Part shown: positions 14,372 through 23,473 of the stretch, piece by piece | Layout of the letters: each line of letters opens with the position of its first letter | How positions within the stretch are numbered: the first letter of the stretch is position 1 | NCBI GenBank assembly: GCA_020853525.1 | Contig: JADYYS010000027.1 | Span: 1 to 64,000, forward strand | Direction of reading: 5' to 3' | Length of the DNA stretch: 64,000 nucleotides | Source of the DNA: Ardenticatenales bacterium | GTDB taxonomy: Bacteria; Chloroflexota; Anaerolineae; Epilineales; Epilineaceae | The notes under the pieces: generated by a model | Told to the model about the DNA's origin: nothing | The model's database searches: none | What the model saw: only the letters and a program-made list of their open reading frames with translations | Position numbers and translations under genes: made by a program

Positions 14372-16483
14372 GTGACTGCGGACACCCCACTGCCCAGCCC
14401 AGCCGCCGGTGATCCGGCGCTCGTTCTCAACGGTCGCTACCGTCTGCTTGACGTGATCGGCGAGGGCGGCATGGCGGTTGTCTGGCGGGCAGAGGACACC
14501 GAGCTCTCGCGGATCGTCGCGGTCAAGCTGCTGCGCGACCAGTTCGCCACCGACCCGGAGTTCCTGGAGCGGTTCCGGGCCGAGGCGCGGTCGGCGGCGG
14601 CACTCAACCAGCCGGGCGTCGTCGGGCTGTACGACGTCGGCAAGGATGGCGGCCGGCACTATCTCGTCATGGAGTTCGTGCCGGGCCGCGATCTCAAGTC
14701 CGTCATCCGCCACGACGGGCCGCTCTCGCCGGCTCGAGCGGTGGACATTGCGGCGCAGCTGGCGCATGCCGTCGGTGCGGCGCACAGCCAGGGGCTGATC
14801 CACCGCGACCTCAAGCCGCAGAACGTCATCATGGCCAGCTCGACCGGCCGCCCCAAGGTGGCCGACTTCGGCATCGCGCGCGCCCTGTCCGATGCCGGCA
14901 TCACGATGCCCGGCGTCGTGATGGGCACCGTCCACTATCTTGCGCCCGAGCAGGCCGCCGGCAAGTCGGCCACGCCGTCGTCCGACGTATACAGTCTCGG
15001 CGTCGTCCTGTACGAGATGCTGACGGGCGATGTGCCGTTCGAGGCCGACAGCAGCCTCGGCGTGGCGATGCGGGTGCTGCACGAGGACCCGGTGCCGGTG
15101 GAAGAGCTGAACACCGCCGTCCCGCCCGGCCTCGCCGCCATCGTCCGCACGGCGATGGCCCGTGATCCGGCGGAACGGTATCCCGACGCGGCGCGGCTGG
15201 CGGATGCGCTGGACGCGTTCCGACGCATGAGCGAGCAGCACACCGGTCCGACGCCCGACCCGGCAGGGGGGTCGGCCGCACGCGGCGCGTCGTCCGGCGC
15301 ACCGGCAGAGGGCGACGGGCGCGGCCGGCGGCGCGCGCCGCAACCGTCCGGCGACCGCGGCGGAGATGCCGGCAACGCTGCTCGCGGCGCCGGCAGTGGC
15401 TCCGGCCGTGGCACCGCCAGTGGTACCGCCAGTGGTACCGCCAGTGGTACCGCCAGTGGCGCCGCCGGTGGTACCGCCCAGCCGAGCGGACCTCTGCTCG
15501 ACTGGAACGTGCTCGGCCTGGCGCTGCTGGCCGTCGTCCTCGTCAGCGGGCTGATCCTGTTGTGGTACGCCAACCTCAGCCGGATCGGCAACGGATCGGA
15601 CGGGGGGCAGGGGGACGGTGCGCGCGGCGCGCAGTCGGCAGAGCCCGCAACGGCCACGCCGCCGCCCGTCCTGGTGGACGTACCGGATGTCATGCGCCTC
15701 GAGGCGGCCGCCGGTCAGGCGACGCTCGAGGCCAAGGGCTTGGCCGTCAGCCTCGAGCCGATCGAAGCCGGCGCCGCCGACATCGGTCGGGTGGTCGGGA
15801 TGCAGCCGGATGTCGGCGAGACCGTTGCCCAGGGTGACGCGGTGAAGCTGCAGATCGGCGCGCGCGGCCTCGTCTCGATTCCACCGCTGGCGGAGAGCCT
15901 CGAGGCGATGGAGCAGGTGTTGAGCGCAAGCGGCCTCGTGCCGGCCAAGCGGGCGATGTGGAGTGCCGACGTGCCCGCCGGGGCGATCATCGGCACCGAC
16001 CCGCCCGGCGGCGGAAGCGTACCGGTCGGCGCCTCGGTCTGGATCAACTACTCCAGCGGGACGTTCGAGTCGACGAACGTCACGTTTGGAGACGGCATCT
16101 ACCTGGACGGCGTGAACCTCGCCACGAAGGCCTTTCACGTCGGCGAGACCATCTCGTTCGCCGTCGCATGGGAGGCGGTGGGCGATGTGCAGCGCGACTA
16201 CCAGGCCCGATTCCTTCTGAGCGACCGCTCGGGAGAGACCGTGCTCGGCGAGGCCGTCGCCCCGCTGGCCGGCGACCGACCGAGCGCCGGCTGGTCGCAG
16301 GGCGATCGCGTTGTCGGCAGCACGTTCAGCCTCGTCGTGCCGCCGGGGGCGTCGGGCATGGTCTTCGTGTGGGTCGAGATCTTCCCGACGGATGCCCCGA
16401 CCGAGCTCGTGCCCGTCGTCGGCGGAGCGGACAGCCCAAACGGCAGCCGGGCACGGCTGTTCGACATCTGGGTCGAGGGCTGA
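14372..16483 (+). CDS. pknB: Transmembrane Ser/Thr protein kinase with PASTA-like extracellular region (PknB family)
   Basis: 703 aa. Kinase domain at residues ~20-285: Gly loop IGEGGMAVVWRA, catalytic Lys52 (VAVKLL), HRDLKPQN near 145 with the RD-type aspartate, DFG (ADFGIA) and the APE-like LAPEQ, so it should be active. A low-complexity linker with a (Gly-Thr-Ala-Ser)n repeat leads to one membrane helix (~375-398). Outside there are PASTA-like segments (VDVPDVMRLEAAAGQATLEAKGL..., residues ~425-560) and a further ~140-residue beta domain I do not recognise. PknB/StkP-type kinases sense muropeptides and control growth and division. Start GTG lies 8 nt behind a -10 box. ftsH follows with its own promoter. 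Confidence 0.9.
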   Translation: MTADTPLPSPAAGDPALVLNGRYRLLDVIGEGGMAVVWRAEDTELSRIVAVKLLRDQFATDPEFLERFRAEARSAAALNQPGVVGLYDVGKDGGRHYLVMEFVPGRDLKSVIRHDGPLSPARAVDIAAQLAHAVGAAHSQGLIHRDLKPQNVIMASSTGRPKVADFGIARALSDAGITMPGVVMGTVHYLAPEQAAGKSATPSSDVYSLGVVLYEMLTGDVPFEADSSLGVAMRVLHEDPVPVEELNTAVPPGLAAIVRTAMARDPAERYPDAARLADALDAFRRMSEQHTGPTPDPAGGSAARGASSGAPAEGDGRGRRRAPQPSGDRGGDAGNAARGAGSGSGRGTASGTASGTASGTASGAAGGTAQPSGPLLDWNVLGLALLAVVLVSGLILLWYANLSRIGNGSDGGQGDGARGAQSAEPATATPPPVLVDVPDVMRLEAAAGQATLEAKGLAVSLEPIEAGAADIGRVVGMQPDVGETVAQGDAVKLQIGARGLVSIPPLAESLEAMEQVLSASGLVPAKRAMWSADVPAGAIIGTDPPGGGSVPVGASVWINYSSGTFESTNVTFGDGIYLDGVNLATKAFHVGETISFAVAWEAVGDVQRDYQARFLLSDRSGETVLGEAVAPLAGDRPSAGWSQGDRVVGSTFSLVVPPGASGMVFVWVEIFPTDAPTELVPVVGGADSPNGSRARLFDIWVEG
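15410..15480 (+). repeat. Dodecanucleotide tandem repeat (GGTACCGCCAGT) in kinase linker
   Basis: Six 12-bp units, the first four nearly identical (GGYACCGCCAGT) and the last two diverged, in frame in the juxtamembrane linker of the Ser/Thr kinase, giving a repeated Gly-Thr-Ala-Ser. Copy-number change would alter linker length without a frameshift. Confidence 0.9.
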
Positions 16484-16537
16484 TCGCCCGCTGCGTTCGG
16501 TCCGGCGCCCGAGCAGCGACCACTGCCGCCCGTATGC

Positions 16538-16543
16538 TATAGT
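16538..16543 (+). promoter_or_regulatory. -10 box TATAGT upstream of ftsH (overlapping TATGCT)
   Basis: TATAGT ends 8 nt before a GTG at 16552 that opens a 12-codon reading frame leading into ftsH. An overlapping alternative -10, TATGCT, lies at 16533-16538. Confidence 0.5.
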
Positions 16544-16551
16544 TCGGCGCT

Positions 16552-16590
16552 GTGCGTCGCTCGGTGGCGCACCTCGTTCGCGCAGCATGA
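16552..16590 (+). other. Putative leaderless 12-codon upstream ORF coupled to ftsH
   Basis: GTG at 16552 reads [12 protein letters not shown] and stops with a TGA that overlaps the ftsH ATG as ATGA (16587-16590). It begins 8 nt after a -10 box, the same spacing as the leaderless genes in this window, so it would be the first codon of the transcript. It may deliver ribosomes to ftsH, which has no good ribosome binding site, or act as a small leader peptide. Expression is inferred only from position and overlap. Confidence 0.4.
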
Positions 16591-18443
16591 GGGTTGGGCA
16601 CGGAATGCGGAACACACGACGCAGCTGGTGGATCTGGGGATTCGTGTTCGTCGGCCTGGTCGGGCTCATGACGCTCTACCAAGCCGAGCGAGGCACCCGA
16701 CTCCAGATGCCGCAATCCGAGCTGGCCGTGCTCGTGCGGCAGGGCGCGGTGCAGAGCATTGCCGTCAGCGGCGACGAGACGCGGGCGATCGTGACGCTGC
16801 GCAACCCGGGCGCCGGCGAGCTCGCGCGCCGCGTCGTGCTCAAGGAGCGGGGTGTTGCCGCAGGCTTCGTCGAACAGCTCGGCCTCAGCTACGCACAGCT
16901 CGACGCGCAGGGCGTGAAGTTCAAGGTCGACCGGCAGTCCAATTTCACCGGCGTCGGCGCGCTCGTTTCGACGCTCGTGCCGTTCCTCCTCATGATCGGG
17001 CTGCTGGCGTTCATGATGCGCCAGGCGCAGAGCGGCTCGAACCAGGCGCTTTCGTTCGGCCGCAGCCGAGCGCGCCTGCTGACCGGCGATACGCCGACGG
17101 TGACGTTCTCGGATGTCGCCGGGGTCGACGAGTCGAAGCAGGAGCTGGCCGAGATCGTCGAGTTCCTGCGCGAGCCCGAGAAGTTCATCGCGCTCGGCGC
17201 CAAGATTCCGCGCGGCGTGCTGATGATGGGCCCACCCGGCTGCGGCAAGACGCTATTGGCGAAGGCGATCGCCGGTGAGGCCGGCGTCCCGTTCTTCTCG
17301 ATCTCGGGCTCGGAGTTCGTCGAGATGTTCGTCGGCGTCGGGGCAAGCCGCGTGCGCGATCTCTTCGATCAGGCGCGCAAGAACAGCCCGTGCATCGTCT
17401 TCATCGACGAGATCGACGCCGTCGGCCGCCAGCGCGGCGCCGGGCTGGGCGGCAGCCACGACGAGCGCGAGCAGACGCTGAATCAGATCCTCGTCGAGAT
17501 GGACGGCTTCGACACGGACACGAACGTGATCATCGTCGCGGCCACGAACCGCCCGGACATCCTCGACCCGGCCCTCCTCAGGCCCGGCCGATTCGACCGC
17601 CGCGTCGTCATCGACCGGCCGGACGTGAAGGGGCGACGGTCGATCATCGAGATCCATGCGCGCGGCAAGCCGCTGTCCGCCGACGTCGATCTCGACGCCG
17701 TCGCCAAGCAGACGCCGGGCTTCTCGGGGGCCGACCTCGAGAACCTCGTGAACGAATCGGCGATCCAGGCCGCGCGCCGCAACGCCCGCCAGATCACGAA
17801 CGAGGACATCCAGCAGGCCGTCGACAAGGTCCGCTTCGGCCCGGAGCGCAAGAGCCGGACGATGGAGGCCGAGGAGCTCAAGGTCACGGCCTACCACGAG
17901 GCCGGCCACGCCGTCGTCATGCACGTGCTGGAAGAGTGCGATCCGGTCCATCGCGTGACGATCATCCCGCGCGGCATGACCGGCGGCCTGACGTCGTCCC
18001 TGCCCGAGACGGACACCTACCTGCGCAGCAGCGCCAAGTTCCGCGCCGATCTCGCCGCGGCGCTCGGCGGCCGCGCGGCGGAAGTTCTCGTTTTCGGCGA
18101 GGTCTCGACCGGGGCTTCGGGCGACCTCGAGTTCGTCACGAAGACGGCGCGGGACATGGTCACGCGCTACGGCATGAGCGAGACGCTCGGCCCGATCACA
18201 TTCGGCCAGAAGCAGGAGCTCGTGTTCCTCGGCCGCGAGCTGTCCGAGCAGCGAAACTACTCCGAAGCGGTGGCGCGACAGATCGACCACGAGGTGCGGC
18301 GCCTGGTGACGGATGCGTACGACCGCGCCGTCAAGACGCTGCGGGACAACCTCGACCGGGTACACGCCGTGGCGCGCAAGCTCCTCGAGGTCGAGACGCT
18401 CGACCGCGACGAGTTCGTGGGGGTCATGAGCGCGGCGGGCTGA
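16587..18443 (+). CDS. ftsH: ATP-dependent zinc metalloprotease FtsH
   Basis: 618 aa, the usual FtsH size. The enzyme degrades misfolded membrane proteins and selected regulators as a membrane-anchored hexamer. Two membrane helices (near residues 16-34 and 130-148) flank a small extracytoplasmic domain. AAA module: Walker A GPPGCGKT (~215), Walker [12 protein letters not shown], second region of homology [20 protein letters not shown]. Protease: zinc motif HEAGH (~437) and the third ligand region with [16 protein letters not shown]. Start ATG 16587 overlaps the stop of a possible leader ORF; ATG 16605 is an alternative. The 3' end overlaps the convergent cinA gene by 20 nt. Transcribed from its own promoter at 16538. 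Confidence 0.96.
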   Translation: MRVGHGMRNTRRSWWIWGFVFVGLVGLMTLYQAERGTRLQMPQSELAVLVRQGAVQSIAVSGDETRAIVTLRNPGAGELARRVVLKERGVAAGFVEQLGLSYAQLDAQGVKFKVDRQSNFTGVGALVSTLVPFLLMIGLLAFMMRQAQSGSNQALSFGRSRARLLTGDTPTVTFSDVAGVDESKQELAEIVEFLREPEKFIALGAKIPRGVLMMGPPGCGKTLLAKAIAGEAGVPFFSISGSEFVEMFVGVGASRVRDLFDQARKNSPCIVFIDEIDAVGRQRGAGLGGSHDEREQTLNQILVEMDGFDTDTNVIIVAATNRPDILDPALLRPGRFDRRVVIDRPDVKGRRSIIEIHARGKPLSADVDLDAVAKQTPGFSGADLENLVNESAIQAARRNARQITNEDIQQAVDKVRFGPERKSRTMEAEELKVTAYHEAGHAVVMHVLEECDPVHRVTIIPRGMTGGLTSSLPETDTYLRSSAKFRADLAAALGGRAAEVLVFGEVSTGASGDLEFVTKTARDMVTRYGMSETLGPITFGQKQELVFLGRELSEQRNYSEAVARQIDHEVRRLVTDAYDRAVKTLRDNLDRVHAVARKLLEVETLDRDEFVGVMSAAG

Positions 18444-19026
18444 GCAACGCCGCCACCGCGTCGAGCGCCGCCGCCGCCGCCGCCGTCCGGACCGCCGCGC
18501 GATCGCCGTCGGTCCGGGTGGACCACGTCGTTACGCCCTCCGCCGTCGCCAACCCGAACCACACGAGCCCGACGGGCTTGTCGGCCGACCCGCCTTCCGG
18601 CCCGGCGATCCCGGTGACGCTCACGGCGATGTCGGCCCCGAGCCGGGCGAGCGCGCCGGTCGCCATCGCGGCGGCGGTCTCGGCGCTGACGGCGCCGTGC
18701 GCTTCGAGCGTGGCCATTGGGACGTCGAGAAGGTCGTGCTTCGCGCGGTCGGCGTAGCTGATGACGCCGCCGACGTACCACGCCGAGCACCCCGGCACGG
18801 CGGTGACGGCCGCACCGATCAGGCCGCCGGTGCATGATTCGGCCGTCGCGAGGCGTCGGCCCCGCTGCGCGAGTGCCATGCCTGCGACCGTCGCGCGGTC
18901 GATGAGCGACCGCGCGAGCGGTGCCGGAACGGAACGATGGCCTGGCTTCATCGCCAGATCGTATGCCCGCTTCCACGTGCGGTCCACGCGGCCGGCGATA
19001 GCTTCGCCGGCGACACGGGCCGACAT
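18424..19026 (-). CDS. CinA C-terminal-family nicotinamide-nucleotide amidase (PncC)
   Basis: Up to 200 aa. The CinA/PncC domain is complete: LATAESCTGGLIGAAVT, GCSAWYVGGVISYADRAK, HGAVSAETAAAMA and VSVTGIAGPEGGSADKPVGLVW. Members hydrolyse nicotinamide mononucleotide to nicotinate mononucleotide plus ammonia in NAD recycling. The N-terminal competence half of full CinA is absent, as in stand-alone PncC. The start is uncertain: ATG 19026 gives a basic 25-residue extension not typical of the family, while ATG 18951 (MKPGHRS...) gives 175 aa and sits 6 nt behind TACGAT. The last 20 nt overlap the end of ftsH on the other strand. Divergent from pckA. Confidence 0.85.
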   Translation of the reverse strand: MSARVAGEAIAGRVDRTWKRAYDLAMKPGHRSVPAPLARSLIDRATVAGMALAQRGRRLATAESCTGGLIGAAVTAVPGCSAWYVGGVISYADRAKHDLLDVPMATLEAHGAVSAETAAAMATGALARLGADIAVSVTGIAGPEGGSADKPVGLVWFGLATAEGVTTWSTRTDGDRAAVRTAAAAAALDAVAALLSPPRS

Positions 19027-19059
19027 CGTCGAAGTGGCCGCCGGGTTGCTCCCGTGTGG

Positions 19060-19106
19060 TAGACTAGCCGGCGCGGTTCACTCCGGACAGTGTTCACTCC
19101 GGACAG
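19060..19106 (+). promoter_or_regulatory. pckA promoter -10 and 16-bp direct repeat in the leader
   Basis: TAGACT at 19060-19065 is a likely -10 box. Starting at 19076 and again at 19092, GTTCACTCCGGACAG is repeated with a 16-bp period. The repeat lies at or just after the expected start site and before the ribosome binding site, where a repressor or an RNA-binding protein could act. Confidence 0.4.
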
Positions 19107-19130
19107 GGAAACCAGACCAGGAGAGGCGAC

Positions 19131-20732
19131 ATGATTCGCATGCAAGAACGGCCGGAGCGCTTCGGACTCGAGGCGCACGGCTTGCAGCCGCAGGCGGACG
19201 TCTACTGGAATCTCGCCCCGGCGGCGCTCGTCGAGGAGGCGGTGGCGCGAGGTGAAGGGCACCTGATGGCCAGTGGCGCGCTGGCGTGCACGACCGGAGC
19301 GCACACCGGTCGATCGCCGAACGATCGCTACATCGTCGAGGAGCCCTCGTCGTCCGGCAATGTCTGGTGGGGCAAAGTGAACGTGCCCCTCAGCCCGGCG
19401 TCGTACGCGGCCCTCAAGGTCAAGACGCTTCGCGCCCTCGAGCGGCGCGACCTCTTCGTGCGCGATGCATGGTGCGGCGCGGATCCCGACCACCGGCTTT
19501 CCGTCCGCGTCGTCACGGAAGGGGCGTGGCACAACCTGTTCGCCAGCAACATGTTCCTGCGGCCGCCCGCCGCAGCGCTGGCCGACTTCCACCCCGATTG
19601 GACCGTGCTGCACTCGCCGTCCGCCGTGGCCGATCCGGCGACGGACGGCACGCGGTCCGGTACGTACATCGTCGTTCACTTCGGTGAGCGAACGGTCCTC
19701 ATCGGCGGATCGGCCTATGCCGGCGAGATCAAGAAGGCGATCTTCTCGGTCATGAACTTCCTCCTGCCGTCGCAGAACGTCATGCCGATGCACTGCTCGG
19801 CGAACGTCGGTCCGGGCGGCGATGTCGCGCTCTTCTTCGGCCTCTCGGGCACAGGCAAGACGACGCTGTCGGCCGACCCGGACCGCCCGCTCATCGGCGA
19901 CGACGAGCACGGCTGGGGCGAGGCGGGCGTGTTCAACTTCGAGGGCGGATGCTACGCCAAGACGATCCACATCACCGCCGCCAGCGAGCCTGAGATCTTC
20001 CGGGCAACCGAGCGCTTCGGCACCGTCATCGAGAACGTCGCCTACGATCCGGTAACGCGCGTTGCCGACTACGCCTCCGATGCCTTGACCGAGAACACCC
20101 GCTCGAGCTATCCGATCGACCACCTCGGCAACTTCGTGCCGTCCGGGATGGCCGGCCATCCGCGCAACGTCGTCTTCCTGACGGCCGACGCGTTCGGTGT
20201 CCTGCCGCCGATCGCCCGGTTGACGCCCGAGCAGGCGATGTTCCATTTCCTGTCGGGCTACACGGCCAAGGTGGCCGGCACGGAGCGCGGCGTGAAGGAG
20301 CCGTCGGCGACGTTCTCGACGTGCTTCGGGGCGCCGTTCATGCCGCGCCACCCCGGCGTGTATGCGTCGATGCTCGGCGAGCGACTCTCGCGCCACGGGT
20401 CAAAGGTCTGGCTCGTGAACACGGGTTGGACGGGCGGCCCCTATGGCGTCGGCCGGCGGATGTCGCTGGCGCACACCCGCACGATGCTCACGGCGGCGCT
20501 GCACGGTGATCTGGACGGCGTGCCGACGCGCCCGGACCCCGTCTTCGGTGTTGCGGTGCCGACTGCGGTACCCGGGGTCCCTCCCGAGGTTCTCGATCCG
20601 CGCAGCACGTGGTCCGATGCTGCGGCATACGACGCGAAGGCGTCCGAGCTGGCGGCCATGTTCCGCGCCAATTTCGACAAGTACGCAGACGGCGTCAGCG
20701 CCGCCGTGCGTGCCTGTGCCCCACAGGGCTGA
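19131..20732 (+). CDS. pckA: Phosphoenolpyruvate carboxykinase (ATP)
   Basis: 533 aa, the standard length. It converts oxaloacetate + ATP to PEP + CO2 + ADP, the first committed step of gluconeogenesis. Diagnostic segments: [18 protein letters not shown] near the N-terminus, the P-loop [14 protein letters not shown] (~239-252), [24 protein letters not shown] with the metal/ATP-binding acidic residues, and [15 protein letters not shown], all in register with ATP-type PckA. Start ATG 19131 has AGGAGAGG 7 nt upstream. A directly repeated 16-mer lies in its leader. icd follows after 41 nt on the same strand, which fits joint expression of oxaloacetate and citrate-cycle enzymes, though icd may have its own signal. 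Confidence 0.96.
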   Translation: MIRMQERPERFGLEAHGLQPQADVYWNLAPAALVEEAVARGEGHLMASGALACTTGAHTGRSPNDRYIVEEPSSSGNVWWGKVNVPLSPASYAALKVKTLRALERRDLFVRDAWCGADPDHRLSVRVVTEGAWHNLFASNMFLRPPAAALADFHPDWTVLHSPSAVADPATDGTRSGTYIVVHFGERTVLIGGSAYAGEIKKAIFSVMNFLLPSQNVMPMHCSANVGPGGDVALFFGLSGTGKTTLSADPDRPLIGDDEHGWGEAGVFNFEGGCYAKTIHITAASEPEIFRATERFGTVIENVAYDPVTRVADYASDALTENTRSSYPIDHLGNFVPSGMAGHPRNVVFLTADAFGVLPPIARLTPEQAMFHFLSGYTAKVAGTERGVKEPSATFSTCFGAPFMPRHPGVYASMLGERLSRHGSKVWLVNTGWTGGPYGVGRRMSLAHTRTMLTAALHGDLDGVPTRPDPVFGVAVPTAVPGVPPEVLDPRSTWSDAAAYDAKASELAAMFRANFDKYADGVSAAVRACAPQG

Positions 20733-20773
20733 TCGTTCCGAAGCAGCCCGTCCACACGCCGGAGCCTCGCCCA

Positions 20774-22021
20774 ATGTCGTTTCCCAACCTCGCCATCCCC
20801 GCCGACGGCCAGCGGATCACCGCCAAGGACGGTCGGTTGGACGTCCCCGACCGGCCGATCATCCCGTTCATCCTGGGCGACGGGATCGGCACCGACGTGA
20901 CGCCGGCGATGCAGAAGATGCTCGACGCGGCCGTGGCCAAGGGGGGCGGCGGAAAGTCCATCGCATGGGTCGAGGTGTTTGCCGGCGAGCGGGCGATGGC
21001 GGCGCGCAACGAGTGGCTGCCGCAGGAGACGCTCGATGCCTTCGCGCACTACCGTGTGGGCATCAAGGGGCCGCTGACGACGCCGATCGGGGGCGGGATC
21101 AGGAGCTTGAACGTCGCGATCCGGCAGTCACTCGATCTGTATGCCAACGTCCGACCGGTCTACTACATCGAGGGACTCCCGAGCCCGGTCCTCGAGCCGC
21201 GCAACATGAACATCGTCCTCTTTCGCGAGGCGACGGAGGACGTGTACGCCGGCATCGAGTGGCAGGCCGGTTCGCCCGAAGCGCGCAAGCTGATCACGTT
21301 CCTGAACGACGAGATGGGGGCCAAGGGCATCGAGAGCGTCGACGGCACGGGCATCGGCGTCAAGCCGATCAGCGCCTTCCGCACGAAGCGCCTCGTCCGC
21401 AAGGCGATCCAGTATGCCCTCGACCGTGGGCGCTCAACGGTGACGCTCGTCCACAAGGGCAACATCATGAAGTACACGGAGGGCGCGTTCCGCGATTGGG
21501 GCTACGAGGTGGCCCGCGAGGAATTCGGCGACCGCACGATCACCGAGGCCGCGCTCTGGGCCGAGCACGACGGCAAGCAGCCGGCCGGCCACGTCCTGAT
21601 GAACGACCGCATCGCCGACAACATGCTCCAGCAGATCCTCATCCGCACCCGGGACTACGAGGTGCTGGCCCTGCCGAACCTGAACGGCGACTACCTCTCC
21701 GACGCCGCGGCCGCCCAGATCGGCGGCCTCGGCATCGCCCACGGCGCCAACATCGGCGACGAGGTGGCGGTCTTCGAGGCGGTGCACGGCACGGCGCCGA
21801 AGTACGCCGGAATGGACAAGGCCAACCCGAGCGCCGTCACACTCTCCGGGCTGATGATGCTCGAGCACCTTGGCTGGCACGCCGCCGCCGACGCGCTGCG
21901 CGGTGCGATCGGCCGCGCGATCGCGGACAAGGTCGTGACGTACGACATCGCGCGTCAGACGACGGGGGCGACGGAGGTGTCGTGCAGCGGGTTCGCGAGA
22001 GCAGTGGTGGACCGGATGTGA
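20774..22021 (+). CDS. icd: Isocitrate dehydrogenase (NADP+)
   Basis: 415 aa, the E. coli Icd size. It oxidatively decarboxylates isocitrate to 2-oxoglutarate in the citrate cycle. Substrate motif [24 protein letters not shown] contains the serine that IDH kinase phosphorylates in E. coli, and [20 protein letters not shown] carries the metal-binding aspartates. Cofactor residues fit [13 protein letters not shown] has the Lys-Tyr pair, and VTYDIAR has the Tyr and Arg that hold the 2'-phosphate. The start ATG at 20774 ([12 protein letters not shown]) was chosen from family length; the ribosome binding site is weak (GGAGCC at 20761). The gene ends at a hairpin before a convergent ATPase operon. 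Confidence 0.95.
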   Translation: MSFPNLAIPADGQRITAKDGRLDVPDRPIIPFILGDGIGTDVTPAMQKMLDAAVAKGGGGKSIAWVEVFAGERAMAARNEWLPQETLDAFAHYRVGIKGPLTTPIGGGIRSLNVAIRQSLDLYANVRPVYYIEGLPSPVLEPRNMNIVLFREATEDVYAGIEWQAGSPEARKLITFLNDEMGAKGIESVDGTGIGVKPISAFRTKRLVRKAIQYALDRGRSTVTLVHKGNIMKYTEGAFRDWGYEVAREEFGDRTITEAALWAEHDGKQPAGHVLMNDRIADNMLQQILIRTRDYEVLALPNLNGDYLSDAAAAQIGGLGIAHGANIGDEVAVFEAVHGTAPKYAGMDKANPSAVTLSGLMMLEHLGWHAAADALRGAIGRAIADKVVTYDIARQTTGATEVSCSGFARAVVDRM

Positions 22022-22025
22022 CGTA

Positions 22026-22049
22026 GGGGCAGGCCCCCGTGCCTGCCCC
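22026..22049. terminator. Hairpin GGGGCAGGC / GCCTGCCCC, bidirectional
   Basis: A perfect 9-bp stem (22026-22034 with 22041-22049) with loop CCCCGT, 5 nt after the icd stop, between convergent genes. It shares loop and flank (GTAGGGGC) with the hairpin at 9472, so the two look like copies of one small extragenic element. No T-tract. Confidence 0.55.
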
Positions 22050-22071
22050 GTTGGCCGTCACGCCCCGATAA

Positions 22072-22105
22072 AATCGTGCCCGTCCCAGAATCGTGCCCGT
22101 CCCAG
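22072..22105. repeat. 17-bp tandem duplication
   Basis: AATCGTGCCCGTCCCAG occurs twice in direct succession (22072-22088, 22089-22105), just beyond the stop codon of the minus-strand ATPase gene. It looks like a small slippage duplication; no function is evident. Confidence 0.9.
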
Positions 22106-22110
22106 CCGCC

Positions 22111-23463
22111 TCACGTCACCCGCGGCACGTACCGATACCCCCGCCCGCGCACCGTCCGCACGTACTGCGGCCTTCCCGGCGCTGCCTCGATCTTGCGCCG
22201 CAGCCGGCTGACGAGCTTCTCGACCCGCGCATCGTCGATGCTCACGGCCGCTTCGGCGCCCCAGAGCTGGTGGATGATGTCATCCTTGCTGCACAGGCGG
22301 CCCGGGTGATGCCACAGCAGGCGGAGCAGGCTGAACTCGAGCGCCGTCAGATGATCGATGCGCGTGCCGTCGACCCAGACATCGCCGCTCTGCTCGTCGA
22401 TCCAAAGTCCGGGCGTCGGCACGCCGCCGATCGATGCGTCGGGCGGTGCCCCATCGAGCGCCGGGCGCGGTGCCGCGGCGAGCGATGGGGCCGGCGCCCC
22501 GCCGGCGGGCGCAAGCGTCGGGCCGCCCTCCCAGCCCGCGGACTGCATGGATCCGGCCAGCGCGTCGGCCTGCAGGTCGGCCACCGCCGAGCGGATCACG
22601 TCGTGCAACCCGGCGCCGTCGAGGCCCTGCCGCCGGCCGTGGACGAGCGCGAACGCGCCCGCCTGCACGACGGTCGGGTGGCCGCCCGAGAGCTCGAGGA
22701 TGAGCAGCGCGTCCGCATCGTCGAGGCGCACCGCGGCCGTGGTCGCGTGCGAGAGCAGGCTCAGGGTGTGCTCTGCGGACAGTGGCTTGAGCACGACCGT
22801 CGTGAACAACGTGGCAAACGGAGAACCGCGCCACGACTCGATCTCGCGGGTGAGTTCGTGGAGCGGCCGCTCGGTGGCCACCACCATCGCGAGATTGCGG
22901 GGGGTCCGCCGCGCCAGCGAGGCCATCTGCGCCAGGAAGTGCCGGCACTGGGCCGCTTCCTCGGCGGACGCGGCGTGCACCGCCCATTCGAACTCATCGA
23001 GCAGCAGCACGAGCACGCCGCCCTTGTCGGCCAAGTCGTCGAGCACGATCTCGACGGCGATGAGGTCGAGGATCGGCGTGTCGCCCAGCGGGGCGAGCGA
23101 AGCGGCGGCCGCGCCGGGCGTCCGGCCCGCGAGTCGGGCGACCCGTCGCCAGAACGCCTCGAACGTGAACGGGGTGACGCTCTGCACATCGACGTACTGC
23201 AGCAGCATGTTGGACGGCAGCGCGCCATAGCGCGCGGCGACCTCGGGGTGGGCGATGTACTGCAGCACGCTCGACTTGCCGCTGCCCAGCGGGCCGCTGA
23301 CGGCGACGTTGCCGCGTTGAGCAGCCTGCAGATGGCCGAAGATCAGGTCGATCTCGCGGTCGCGGCCGACGAACATCGAATGGACGGCCGGCGCGTGCGG
23401 CGTGAACGGGTTGTCTGCGGCGCGCAGCCGGTGGAGTGTTGTGAGGTCGGACGGTTCGTTCAT
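22111..23463 (-). CDS. P-loop ATPase with C-terminal OmpR-type winged helix
   Basis: 450 aa. N-terminal AAA/STAND-like module: NPFTPHAPAVHSMFVGRDRE leader, Walker A GPLGSGKSS (Lys63), Walker B VLVLLLDEFEW (~160), ATERP sensor-like segment. A proline/alanine-rich linker (~315-350) leads to a complete OmpR/PhoB winged helix (residues ~358-450: LTALEFSLLRLLWHHPG, then SRLRRKIEAAPGRPQYVRTV and RGYRYVPR). Such pairing of a switch ATPase with DNA binding suggests a nucleotide-gated transcription factor. ATG 23463 follows the upstream stop by 10 nt, and it is the last gene of the four-gene ATPase operon. No receiver domain or kinase partner is present. Confidence 0.8.
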   Translation of the reverse strand: MNEPSDLTTLHRLRAADNPFTPHAPAVHSMFVGRDREIDLIFGHLQAAQRGNVAVSGPLGSGKSSVLQYIAHPEVAARYGALPSNMLLQYVDVQSVTPFTFEAFWRRVARLAGRTPGAAAASLAPLGDTPILDLIAVEIVLDDLADKGGVLVLLLDEFEWAVHAASAEEAAQCRHFLAQMASLARRTPRNLAMVVATERPLHELTREIESWRGSPFATLFTTVVLKPLSAEHTLSLLSHATTAAVRLDDADALLILELSGGHPTVVQAGAFALVHGRRQGLDGAGLHDVIRSAVADLQADALAGSMQSAGWEGGPTLAPAGGAPAPSLAAAPRPALDGAPPDASIGGVPTPGLWIDEQSGDVWVDGTRIDHLTALEFSLLRLLWHHPGRLCSKDDIIHQLWGAEAAVSIDDARVEKLVSRLRRKIEAAPGRPQYVRTVRGRGYRYVPRVT

Positions 23464-23473
23464 GGACCTACTC

